Assembly: GCA_017744355.1 (NCBI GenBank)
Contig: JAGIBK010000004.1
Coordinates: forward strand, 1 to 64,000
Length of the DNA: 64,000 nt
Reading direction: 5' to 3'
Origin: a bacterium
Lineage (GTDB): Bacteria > Cyanobacteriota > Sericytochromatia > S15B-MN24 > UBA4093
The first letter of the stretch is position 1. Each line of letters begins with the position of its first letter. Below the pieces are notes generated by a model that had not been told where the DNA came from, made no database searches, and was given only the letters and a program-made list of their open reading frames with translations. Position numbers and translations under genes: made by a program. Of this stretch, positions 45,701-52,418 are shown piece by piece.

Positions 45701-45831
45701 ACAGCCGCTTCGGCCAGCGCGAGCTGGTACGCAAGCAATACGAACAGTGCGTCAGGGCGCTGCGCCAGGCCTTCGACGCCGCTCCTGCCGCCGAGACGCT
45801 CGTCTTGCTCGATCGCCTCACCCAATCGTGA
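42748..45831 (+). CDS. Large ATPase-TPR-BTAD transcriptional regulator (MalT/SARP-like)
   Basis: 1027 residues. The N-terminal STAND-type ATPase resembles MalT: LPRPQIAAW, Walker A AAGPGWGKT (about 34-42) and Walker B TLVLDEGEH. A long TPR-like helical region spans about 330-760. Residues about 775-870 form an OmpR/SARP winged helix (LQIRCFGSLEVSRG, WPRKKAKALLGLLLFSP, LHDLTSALRKLL). The C-terminal 150 residues form a bacterial transcriptional activation domain (EFERAYADGKRAWEAGD to the end). DNA binding at the C-terminus is the reverse of AfsR order. TTG start at 42748 follows GGAG. An inducer presumably binds the TPR region. A perfect 20-bp hairpin lies in codons 12-27. Confidence 0.85.
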   Translation: MTLDGSTFEPHEALLPRPQIAAWAAAPGVSTWILAAGPGWGKTCAARLIADALGLPQYWLQCAPSTLARLAHALDLGDSVEPEALAEALRSHLLARYPDGATLVLDEGEHSLNDPNLTRFMQAWFAHATPAFRNLLTTRSRPPIRFARKLAEGTAVLLDAQALRLSEDEIAAWLQDRPHYHALADALAGWPLGIKALSRLENPNHAATFIELLVYEELLAPLPAALRRAARTLSLLVAPSIETVPLVEIASPEAEALFFWGLVQGNAFTWHPLARKLLRDEWRTHELASRQAELLQRVASVLAPRAPGQAISLLHEAGDEEAAVTVLRQQAIALRLSGQFEQLAHLVALFGERRGTDPRLMLIDGLLQEAKGFVAEARARYQAAADVFDRQGDRPRLLEAYNYLMRLAFDQDDFETFARIQAAASPLVADGELTDRIEHLNLLGCYHYALGDEERASHHFLRVLDFPHFDQLAIATNHQIAATNLGITKMNRGAFAEATRHFQHAVALSDAFRFRRPLRRRVLLYMALIAFHLGDRAQGERLYQEQASDPEPPENSHTRCHLLMQEADCLLLQNEHTQAEAKYLEVLALLSAGGNEERIDLANTLSRLAIIRRRREEWGPALQLHAQSMQGVERWVLHKALFLMHWGLTLLVAGADAEALEKLEAAHANLQGSTALTLELDIFLILAVAQERCGQHEAARRTLDAAVAQIQQLGIFYAPVALSEINDTLWRLLAQHGHHALLAKIESLFPEEAAAVRQSLARKGPDAAPLLPPLAPAALQIRCFGSLEVSRGSQPPAHWPRKKAKALLGLLLFSPQGLSREALCDALFAESDEAQPERHLHDLTSALRKLLEPSLAPRQPSRYLTIKDGWYHLSLEGARWDVAEFERAYADGKRAWEAGDRETAIAAYEAAVGLYRADLLSEPLLAGWFETERQRYRVLLLEMLFRLSDHHLENDHVERGRSFTERILQLDPANEEAHRRLMQLYSRFGQRELVRKQYEQCVRALRQAFDAAPAAETLVLLDRLTQS
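42783..42827. repeat. Perfect 20-bp inverted repeat inside the regulator's first codons
   Basis: Arms 42783-42802 and 42808-42827 are perfect reverse complements with loop AGATC. It is within the coding sequence 35 bases after the TTG start and encodes family-conserved residues (LLPRPQIAAW), so it is not an intergenic terminator. A strong RNA hairpin there could slow early translation or terminate rph read-through. Confidence 0.85.
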
Positions 45832-45864
45832 AGGCCTCCCCGAGTGGGGAGGCCTTCACGATTG
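45823..45864. terminator. Bidirectional terminator hairpin overlapping the regulator's stop codon
   Basis: A perfect 19-bp stem (45823-45841 with 45846-45864), GAGT loop, between two convergent genes. The TGA stop of the SARP-type regulator lies in the left arm. Confidence 0.85.
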
Positions 45865-45879
45865 ATGGGGCCGCGAACG

Positions 45880-46866
45880 CTACCGGATCGCATGCTCCGC
45901 GAGCTGCTGGCGCCGCCCCTCGTCCCTCAGGAAGATCTCGAAGACGTTGAGCGGGATCCCGTGCCCATAACTCAGGGCCTTGCTCAAGGCCTCGAGCTGG
46001 TAATCGGGCATGGCGGCCATCTGCTCGGGCGTGATCTTCTTGCCGTTGTCCGCCCAGACCAGGTCGCCCTTGACCTCGAACAGCTTGCCGTCGACCTCGT
46101 GGTGGCCGAAGTTGAGCATGCGCTTCTCGGCGATGGCCGCCTCGCGCCCCTTGGCGTCGGTCTTGGCCTGGTCGTGGATCCCGTCGTCAGGGGTGGGGTC
46201 GGGGACCATGACCGTCTTGGCGAGCGCTTCGAGCTCCTTGGCGCCAGCCTGGTGGGCCTTGAGATCGAAAGGCTGGCCCTGTATGTCGGCGACGATCTTG
46301 AGCTGGTAATCCGGCATGGCCGCGAGTTGCTCGCGCGAGACCTTGGTCCCCGTGTCGGCCCACACGAGCTCCTTGTCCTTCAGGGCGAAGAGTTTGCCAT
46401 CAACCTTCTCGTGGCCGAAGTCGAGCAACTCTCGGTTGCTGATCTTCTGCTGACGGAGGTTCTCCCAAGTCTTGCCCTTGTCGAAGTCCCCCTTGACCGC
46501 CGTATGGTCCTCGACCTTGGCGGTGGCAGCGGGTCCCTCGGTCTTGGCGGGGGCTTCGTCCTCGCCGAAGGTGAACCAATCATCCAACGCGGCGTCGAGG
46601 TTCTGCTTCTGGACCTCGAGGGTGCTACCGAAGCTGCTGAGGTCGATACCCGCCGAGAGAGCGCCCTTGACGTAGGTCTTGAGCTCGTCCCGGCTGATGT
46701 CCTTGTCGTGGTTGGTGTCCGCCTGCTTGAAGTGGTCCTCGTATTTGGCGTTCTTGGTGTCCGCGACGTTCAAATCCGGTTGCTGCTTGAAGAGGTCGTT
46801 AACCTTGGCGATATTCGACTGGATTTGGGCGCGCTGCGCGTTATTCGAGTCGTACTTGATGGACAT
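45880..46866 (-). CDS. EF-hand protein with two FGH-VDGKLF repeats
   Basis: 328 residues. An EF-hand loop DTNHDKDISRDE near residue 50 has Asp/Asn at positions 1, 3, 5, 7 and Glu at 12. The second half holds two copies of a roughly 55-residue unit: FGHEKVDGKLFALKDKELVW and FGHHEVDGKLFEVKGDLVW, each ending in QMAAMPDYQL-type sequence. No signal peptide is seen. ATG 46866 has AAGGAGA 7 bases upstream. An AT-rich leader region of about 240 bases precedes it. The repeated unit is not a family I know. Possible calcium-responsive or secreted protein; shares the Lys/Asp-rich style of the first gene in the window. Confidence 0.72.
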   Translation of the reverse strand: MSIKYDSNNAQRAQIQSNIAKVNDLFKQQPDLNVADTKNAKYEDHFKQADTNHDKDISRDELKTYVKGALSAGIDLSSFGSTLEVQKQNLDAALDDWFTFGEDEAPAKTEGPAATAKVEDHTAVKGDFDKGKTWENLRQQKISNRELLDFGHEKVDGKLFALKDKELVWADTGTKVSREQLAAMPDYQLKIVADIQGQPFDLKAHQAGAKELEALAKTVMVPDPTPDDGIHDQAKTDAKGREAAIAEKRMLNFGHHEVDGKLFEVKGDLVWADNGKKITPEQMAAMPDYQLEALSKALSYGHGIPLNVFEIFLRDEGRRQQLAEHAIR

Positions 46867-47110
46867 GAAGCAATCTCCTTCCGAGACTAATCGCCCCTCT
46901 ATCTCCTCCAATTACCACGACCCTCGACAAACCAAACGAAATACTCCAAGCTTATGTGATTAAAATCATATTATCCAAATAACAAGACAGGAATGAAGGC
47001 AAGCCATTCCCCTCTTTTGCGATAAGGATGCGAGTGAGGCCGCCTAGGATGGAGCTGGCGCACGTGCCGCCCTCGACCGTTCTTTCCGCTCTCATGAGGA
47101 CCAACACCAG

Positions 47111-47323
47111 ATGTTATCCTTTCAGCACCTTTACCAACTCAGAGAACGAGGCCTCAGCTTTTCCGGGATTCTCGTCTACGCCTACCTCAAGGAGCACGGT
47201 GTCCAGCCTGTCCAGCGGGTCATGAAAGCCTGCGACCTCTCGCGCAGCTCCGCCTACGCCATGATGAAGAAAATCGAAGAGCTTTCGTTGATTGAGGGCC
47301 TTCAGCTTTCTCACTCGTCGTAA
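47111..47323 (+). CDS. Small winged-helix DNA-binding protein (70 aa)
   Basis: 70 residues. GILVYAYLKEHGVQPVQRVMKACDLSRSSAYAMMKKIEELSLIEGLQ is a complete winged-helix/HTH unit of the MarR/HTH_36 type, with the recognition helix SRSSAYAMMKKIEEL. There is no ligand or dimerisation domain. GAGGA lies 13 bases before the ATG, a long spacing. It sits 5' of the three-lipoprotein operon and might regulate it, but nothing in the sequence proves this. Its DNA is more AT-rich than the neighbours. Confidence 0.6.
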   Translation: MLSFQHLYQLRERGLSFSGILVYAYLKEHGVQPVQRVMKACDLSRSSAYAMMKKIEELSLIEGLQLSHSS

Positions 47324-47462
47324 GGCGACCTTATAAGCGATCCATTCTCAAAAAATCAAAGAAATCTTGAGAATAAGACGCAAGTTTTCACAAGTTCTGG
47401 CCCAAGAACCTTACAGGATTAGAATCAACCCACCAGTCATCGCCCACGGAAGGCCTGCCTAT

Positions 47463-48038
47463 TTGAGACACGCTGTCGCGCGAAAGGCCGCTTATGCCTT
47501 GCCTCTTCTCGCCCTGCTGATGGTCGCCGGCTGCCCGAGCGACGACATCGAAGGCAGCGGCGTGCTCGTGCACCCCAGCACGGGAGCCCCCCCGGGCAAC
47601 GGGCCGATCGGCGGCGGCGTCGCCACGGGGTCGGGAAACCCGACGCCCGTCCCCACCGCCACCCCCAGCGTCGAACCCACCACCCCTCCGGCAACCCCCA
47701 AGCCCACGGCGCCGCCCAAGGTGGTGATCTCCTCGGTGCAGGTCTCGGACACCTACCTGCTGCTGTATCCGCCCCCCCAGGATCCCACCAAGAGCCTCGG
47801 CTACCCGAGTTCGCTCTCCTTGAGCGGTATTGCCCTGCGCGACGATGGCTTCCAGGCGCCCGTCCGCTGGGTGGTCGGCGAGCACCTGACGTACGGGGGC
47901 GGCAAAATCGCCACCAAGACCAGCACGCCGCCCGGCATCCACTACGTCCGCTGCGAGGCGGTCGACGACCCCAACGTCTTCCAGGACGTGGCCATCGAGG
48001 TTCGCACGACCAGCGAGCTCGGCGTGATCGTGCAATAA
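47463..48038 (+). CDS. Lipoprotein with Pro/Thr stalk (first of three)
   Basis: 191 residues. Starting at TTG 47463 (GGAAGG about 8 bases upstream) gives a clean signal peptide ending LMVAGC. A Gly-rich then TP/PT-rich stalk (about 45-85) leads to a small beta-rich domain (VVISSVQVSDTYLLLYPP, RWVVGEHLTYGGG). A longer frame from 47367 exists but has no ribosome-binding site. The domain may be Ig/Big-like. It is 13 bases before the next lipoprotein, in an operon. Confidence 0.65.
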   Translation: MRHAVARKAAYALPLLALLMVAGCPSDDIEGSGVLVHPSTGAPPGNGPIGGGVATGSGNPTPVPTATPSVEPTTPPATPKPTAPPKVVISSVQVSDTYLLLYPPPQDPTKSLGYPSSLSLSGIALRDDGFQAPVRWVVGEHLTYGGGKIATKTSTPPGIHYVRCEAVDDPNVFQDVAIEVRTTSELGVIVQ

Positions 48039-48051
48039 GGGGCAAGCCTTC

Positions 48052-49011
48052 ATGAAGCATCTCGGCACCCTCCTCATCGCCTGCGGCCTGCTCATCGGCT
48101 GCTCGTCCGTCACGCCCCCCGCCGCGCGCGCGCCCCAGGGCGCCGGCGCTCCCGAGGGCGCGGCTGGCACCCTCCAGGTGGCCGTCCGCTGGCCCCATCG
48201 CCAAACCCAGGTGATCCCCCTCAGTACCCAGACCATCTGGATCCAGGTCAAGAAGGCCAATCAGCTCCTCTACTTCGCCCCGCTCCCGCGGCCCGAGGCG
48301 ACCGACAGCCTCATGGTCACCGAAGCAACCATCCACCTGGAGGCCATGACCGGGCTGAGCGTCCAGGCGGATGCGTTCCGCTCGGGCCAGGCCTCGACCG
48401 ACATCCCGATCGCAAGCCGGCGGGCCAACGACGTGACCCTCGTCGCCAACCAGCGCACCTCGGTGCTGCTCGACCTCGATCCGGTCTTCCGCCCCAGCGT
48501 GACGAGCCTCACCCCGGACAACGGCGGCCCCGGCGTCGACGTCAGCATCGGCGGCACCTTCGGCCCCAGCGGCTCCTACCAGCTCGCCCTGGGCGGAGCG
48601 CGGATCTTCGGCGTGCTGAGCGGCGGCCAGGTGAAGGCGACGGTGCCCTACGGCGCCCAGTCCGGCCCCATCGAAATCCTCGACGACGGGGTGCCCTCGG
48701 CCCCGGGACCGACCTTCCGCGTCCTCTCGCGCCTCGACGTCGAACCCGCCGAGCAGCGGGTGGGCATCCATCATCCGGTCGCTTTCCAGGTCCCGACCGG
48801 CGAGGACACCCAGGGCCTCGTCATCGAGAATCCGACCGTGACCCGCTGGAGCCTGATCGATCCGGCCAAGCTCGGCCTTCCGGGCTCGGCCGCAAGCACC
48901 ATCGGGACCATCAGCCCCACGGGCGTCTTCAACGCCACGGCCCCGGGCAGCGCCTGGGTCTACGCCTGGTCTGGCTACCTGTCCGCCACGACCTCGATCA
49001 CCGTCGAGTAG
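48052..49011 (+). CDS. TIG-domain lipoprotein (second of three)
   Basis: 319 residues, lipobox LLIGC. After a beta domain of about 130 residues comes a TIG/IPT domain (SLTPDNGGPGVDVSIGGTFGPSGSYQLALGGARI), then a Big2-like C-terminal domain ending PGSAWVYAWSGYLSATTSITV. AAGGGG precedes ATG 48052. It lies between the two other lipoproteins with gaps of 13 and 20 bases, so all three are probably one transcript and may form one surface assembly. Confidence 0.72.
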   Translation: MKHLGTLLIACGLLIGCSSVTPPAARAPQGAGAPEGAAGTLQVAVRWPHRQTQVIPLSTQTIWIQVKKANQLLYFAPLPRPEATDSLMVTEATIHLEAMTGLSVQADAFRSGQASTDIPIASRRANDVTLVANQRTSVLLDLDPVFRPSVTSLTPDNGGPGVDVSIGGTFGPSGSYQLALGGARIFGVLSGGQVKATVPYGAQSGPIEILDDGVPSAPGPTFRVLSRLDVEPAEQRVGIHHPVAFQVPTGEDTQGLVIENPTVTRWSLIDPAKLGLPGSAASTIGTISPTGVFNATAPGSAWVYAWSGYLSATTSITVE

Positions 49012-49031
49012 TCTCCGAACAAGGAGGTGCC

Positions 49032-52000
49032 ATGCGCCGCGTCTTGCTTATCCTGCTGAGCCTCCTGCTCGTGGCAAGCTGCCGCACCCTCCCCTTCGGA
49101 CCGACGGAAACGGCGATCGCCCCGGACCTTGCGACGGACGGGCGCTCGGAAGAGCGCTCCATGGTGCTGAGCGGCAGGGCGCTCTTCGCCGAGCGCGCGG
49201 GCCAGGCCACCATGGACGAAGTCGCAGCCGCCGCCACCGTCTCCTTGATCAACACCGGCACCAATCAGACCGAGGCGAGCACCGTCACCCGCCCGAACGG
49301 CCGCTTCGACCTCAGCCTGCCCAGGGGCTTCAGGCCCGAATCGACCGCCACCTACTACCTCGAAGCCAGCAAGGGCCTGGGCGGCAACAAGCCCGGCAAC
49401 GACGTGGCCCGGATCCGCACCATCGCCCGCTACGCCGAAGGCTGGATCTCCCTTAGCAACACCGTCCCCAACGAAGGCATCGTCATCAGCCCCACCAGCA
49501 CCGCGATCGCCGTCGGGGCCGCCCTGCGCGCCGGCACCGCCAAGCCCGTGGCCTTCGCCGATCTGCTCGGAACCCTTTCGGAGGCCACCTACACCCCGGT
49601 GACCAACCTCTCCGGCGCGGATGTCACCGCCATCCTCGCCATCGTCAACGCCTGCCTTGCGGCCAATCGCGACCCCATCGACGCCGTGGGCCTCGACACC
49701 GCGACCGACACCTGGAAGAAGGTCAACCAGGGCGACATCGTCCTCGCCGCCACCAGCCTCGCCCCCACCTCGGGCAACATCGGCAGCACCGTCACCGTCA
49801 CCGGCAAGGGCTTCAGCCAGACCCCTTCCAACAACGTCGTGCGCTTCAACGGCGAGCCCTCCGCCGCCAGCGCCCGCACCGAGACCACCCTCACCGTCAC
49901 CGTCCCGGCGGGCGCCACCTCCGGCCAGACCTCGGTCCAGGTCGGCAACCTCATCGCCCTCGGCCCCAACTTCACCGTGCCCCTCAACCTTGCGAGCTAC
50001 GCCCCCACCTCGGGCGACCCGGGCACCAGCGTGACGATCACCGGCTCGGGCTTCGACCCCGAGGTGCTCGCCAACAACGCCGTCACCTTCAACGGCACGA
50101 CCGCCACCGTCACCGCGGTCACCGCGAGCACCCTGACCGCCACCGTGCCCAACGGCGCCATCAGCGGCAACCTCGTCGTCAAGGTCGCGGGCCTCAGCAA
50201 GACGGCGGGCACCTTCACCGTTCCGGTCAAGATCACGGGCCTCAGCGCGAGCGCGGGCAAGCCCGGCGACACCGTGACCATCACGGGCTCGGGCTTCGGC
50301 ACCGCCGTCCAGAACACCATCAAGTTCAACGGCACCACCGTCAGCGCCCTCAGCACCAGCCCCACCAGCCTCTCGGTCAAGCTTCCCTCCAGCCTTCCCA
50401 CCGGCGCGGGGCCCGTCACCGTCACCACCGCCGGCCAGACCGGCAGCAGCGCCGGCGACTTCACCGTCTTCAACGGCCTGCCCGCCAACGCCACCATCCA
50501 GTCCATCGCCGGCGCCAGCCTGCCGGAGGCGGGCCGGCTCGCCACCAACTGGTCGCTCGACACCCTCGCAGGCGGCTTGGCCCGGGACTCCCTGGGCAAC
50601 CTCTACGTCGCGAGCAGCAACCATAATGCCGTCTACAAGGTGACCCCGGGGGGCGTCATCTCCGTCCTGGCCGGCACGCGCGTCGGGGGCCTCTCGGGGG
50701 ACGGCGGGCAGGCCGCCAGCGCCCAGGTCTCCGGCCCCCAGGGCCTCGCCGTGGACGCGGCCGACAACCTATACATCGCCGACTTCCAGAACCGCCGCAT
50801 CCGCATGGTCGCGCTCTCGACGGGGAACATCTCGACGGTGGCGGGCCCGACAGGGCTCGGCAACGTGACCAACGTGGCCGTGGGCCCGGGCGGCATCCTC
50901 TACGTCACCGACGGCACCCACACCGTCAAGAAGATCGAGGGCGGCATCATCACCGTCGTCGCGGGCACCGGCACGTCGGGCAACGGCGGCGAGAACGTCC
51001 CGGCGGCAAGCACGGCGCTCAGCAGCCCCACGGGCGTTGCGGTGGACGCGGCGGGCAACCTCTACATCGCCGAGTACATGGGCCACCGCGTGCGCAAGGT
51101 GGACGCCGCGACCGGCAACATGGTCACGATCGCAGGCAACGGCACCGGGGGCAACGCGGACGGGACCATCGCCAACAGCCGGCTCTGGAACCCCAGGGAC
51201 GTGTCGGTGAACGGCAGCGGAGACGTCTACATCGCCGACAGCTTCAACAACCGGATCCGCAAGGTCAGCGGCGGTACGGTCTCGACGGTGGCGGGCAGCG
51301 GCGCCTCGCTCGGCGACGGCGGCAGCGCGACCAGCGCGAAGCTGCAGAGCCCGAACGTGATCCTGGCGACCGGGGCTTCGGATTTCTACCTCATCGACAG
51401 CAGCCAGTACCGCGTACGCAGGGTGACGAGCGGCACCATCAGCACAGTGGCGAGCAACGGTTCGAGCAACTTCTCCGGCGACGGCGGCTCCGCGCTGAGC
51501 GCCCAGTTCGATACGTCGAGCGGGATCGCGGTCGACGCCTCGGGCGACGTGTACTTCACCGACACGGGTAACCACCGCATCCGAAAGGTCAGTGGCGGCC
51601 TCATCACCACGGTGGTCGGGAACGGTACGAGCGGCAGCGGCACGGGCGCTCCGCTCGGCGCGACCCTCAGTCAGCCTAGCGGCATCGCCGTGGACGCGGC
51701 CGGCACCTTGTACATCGCCGATACCAACAACCACCGCGTCCTCAAGCTCAGCGGCGGCACCCTGAGCGTCGTGGCAGGCACAGGCAGTTCGGGAACGGGC
51801 GCGGATACCCTGGCGCTCAATACCCCCCGAGCCGTCGCCGTCGATAGCGCAGGGACCGTCTACATTGCCGACACCTACAACCATCGCATCGTCCAGGTCT
51901 CCGGCGGCACGCTCACCCGGATCGCGGGAACAGGCAGCTCCACCGGAGCGGGCGCGAACGGCCCCGCACTCACCTCGGCGCTCTACGCCCCGTCGGGCGT

Positions 52001-52355
52001 TGCCGTCGATGGCCTGGGCAACGTCTACATCACCGAGTACGACGGGCAGCGCCTGCGCAAGCTGAGTGGCGGCACCCTCAGCACGCTTGTCGGCTCCGGG
52101 CTGAGCTGGCCTTACGGGCTGACGGTGGACAACAACGGCTTCATCTACGTGGTCGAAGGCGATCGCGTCCGCAAGGTGGACCAGACCAACACCGTCACCA
52201 CCGTGGCAGGCTCCGGGAGCGGAGGCTTCTCCGGCGACGGCGGCCTCGCCACGAGCGCCAAGCTGTACGGTCCGCGCGACGTGGCCATCAACGCAGCAGG
52301 AACCGTCCTCTACATCATGGACACCTCGAACAAGCGCATCCGGAAGGTGCAGTGA
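49032..52355 (+). CDS. Giant TIG/NHL-repeat lipoprotein (third of three)
   Basis: 1107 residues, lipobox LLVASC. An N-terminal regulatory-like beta domain (about 45-210) precedes three TIG/IPT domains (about 240-480) with TSGNIGSTVTVTGKGFSQ, TSGDPGTSVTITGSGFDP and SAGKPGDTVTITGSGFG. The C-terminal 620 residues contain about ten NHL-type blades, each with GVAVDAAGNLYIAD, HRIRKV and TVAGTGSSG words, enough for more than one propeller. AAGGAGG lies 5 bases before ATG 49032. The plan matches the 31-35 kb twins but is longer. Confidence 0.82.
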   Translation: MRRVLLILLSLLLVASCRTLPFGPTETAIAPDLATDGRSEERSMVLSGRALFAERAGQATMDEVAAAATVSLINTGTNQTEASTVTRPNGRFDLSLPRGFRPESTATYYLEASKGLGGNKPGNDVARIRTIARYAEGWISLSNTVPNEGIVISPTSTAIAVGAALRAGTAKPVAFADLLGTLSEATYTPVTNLSGADVTAILAIVNACLAANRDPIDAVGLDTATDTWKKVNQGDIVLAATSLAPTSGNIGSTVTVTGKGFSQTPSNNVVRFNGEPSAASARTETTLTVTVPAGATSGQTSVQVGNLIALGPNFTVPLNLASYAPTSGDPGTSVTITGSGFDPEVLANNAVTFNGTTATVTAVTASTLTATVPNGAISGNLVVKVAGLSKTAGTFTVPVKITGLSASAGKPGDTVTITGSGFGTAVQNTIKFNGTTVSALSTSPTSLSVKLPSSLPTGAGPVTVTTAGQTGSSAGDFTVFNGLPANATIQSIAGASLPEAGRLATNWSLDTLAGGLARDSLGNLYVASSNHNAVYKVTPGGVISVLAGTRVGGLSGDGGQAASAQVSGPQGLAVDAADNLYIADFQNRRIRMVALSTGNISTVAGPTGLGNVTNVAVGPGGILYVTDGTHTVKKIEGGIITVVAGTGTSGNGGENVPAASTALSSPTGVAVDAAGNLYIAEYMGHRVRKVDAATGNMVTIAGNGTGGNADGTIANSRLWNPRDVSVNGSGDVYIADSFNNRIRKVSGGTVSTVAGSGASLGDGGSATSAKLQSPNVILATGASDFYLIDSSQYRVRRVTSGTISTVASNGSSNFSGDGGSALSAQFDTSSGIAVDASGDVYFTDTGNHRIRKVSGGLITTVVGNGTSGSGTGAPLGATLSQPSGIAVDAAGTLYIADTNNHRVLKLSGGTLSVVAGTGSSGTGADTLALNTPRAVAVDSAGTVYIADTYNHRIVQVSGGTLTRIAGTGSSTGAGANGPALTSALYAPSGVAVDGLGNVYITEYDGQRLRKLSGGTLSTLVGSGLSWPYGLTVDNNGFIYVVEGDRVRKVDQTNTVTTVAGSGSGGFSGDGGLATSAKLYGPRDVAINAAGTVLYIMDTSNKRIRKVQ

Positions 52356-52418
52356 ATCGCCGGTCCGTAAGGCCCGCGAGCCTTGTCACTGCTTGGTGGA
52401 TCCTCTAAACTGACCTCC

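Noticed and set aside
47367..47462. A longer N-terminus for the first lipoprotein of the 47-52 kb operon
   Set aside because: The extension has no ribosome-binding site and would bury the signal peptide; TTG 47463 gives a normal lipoprotein signal.
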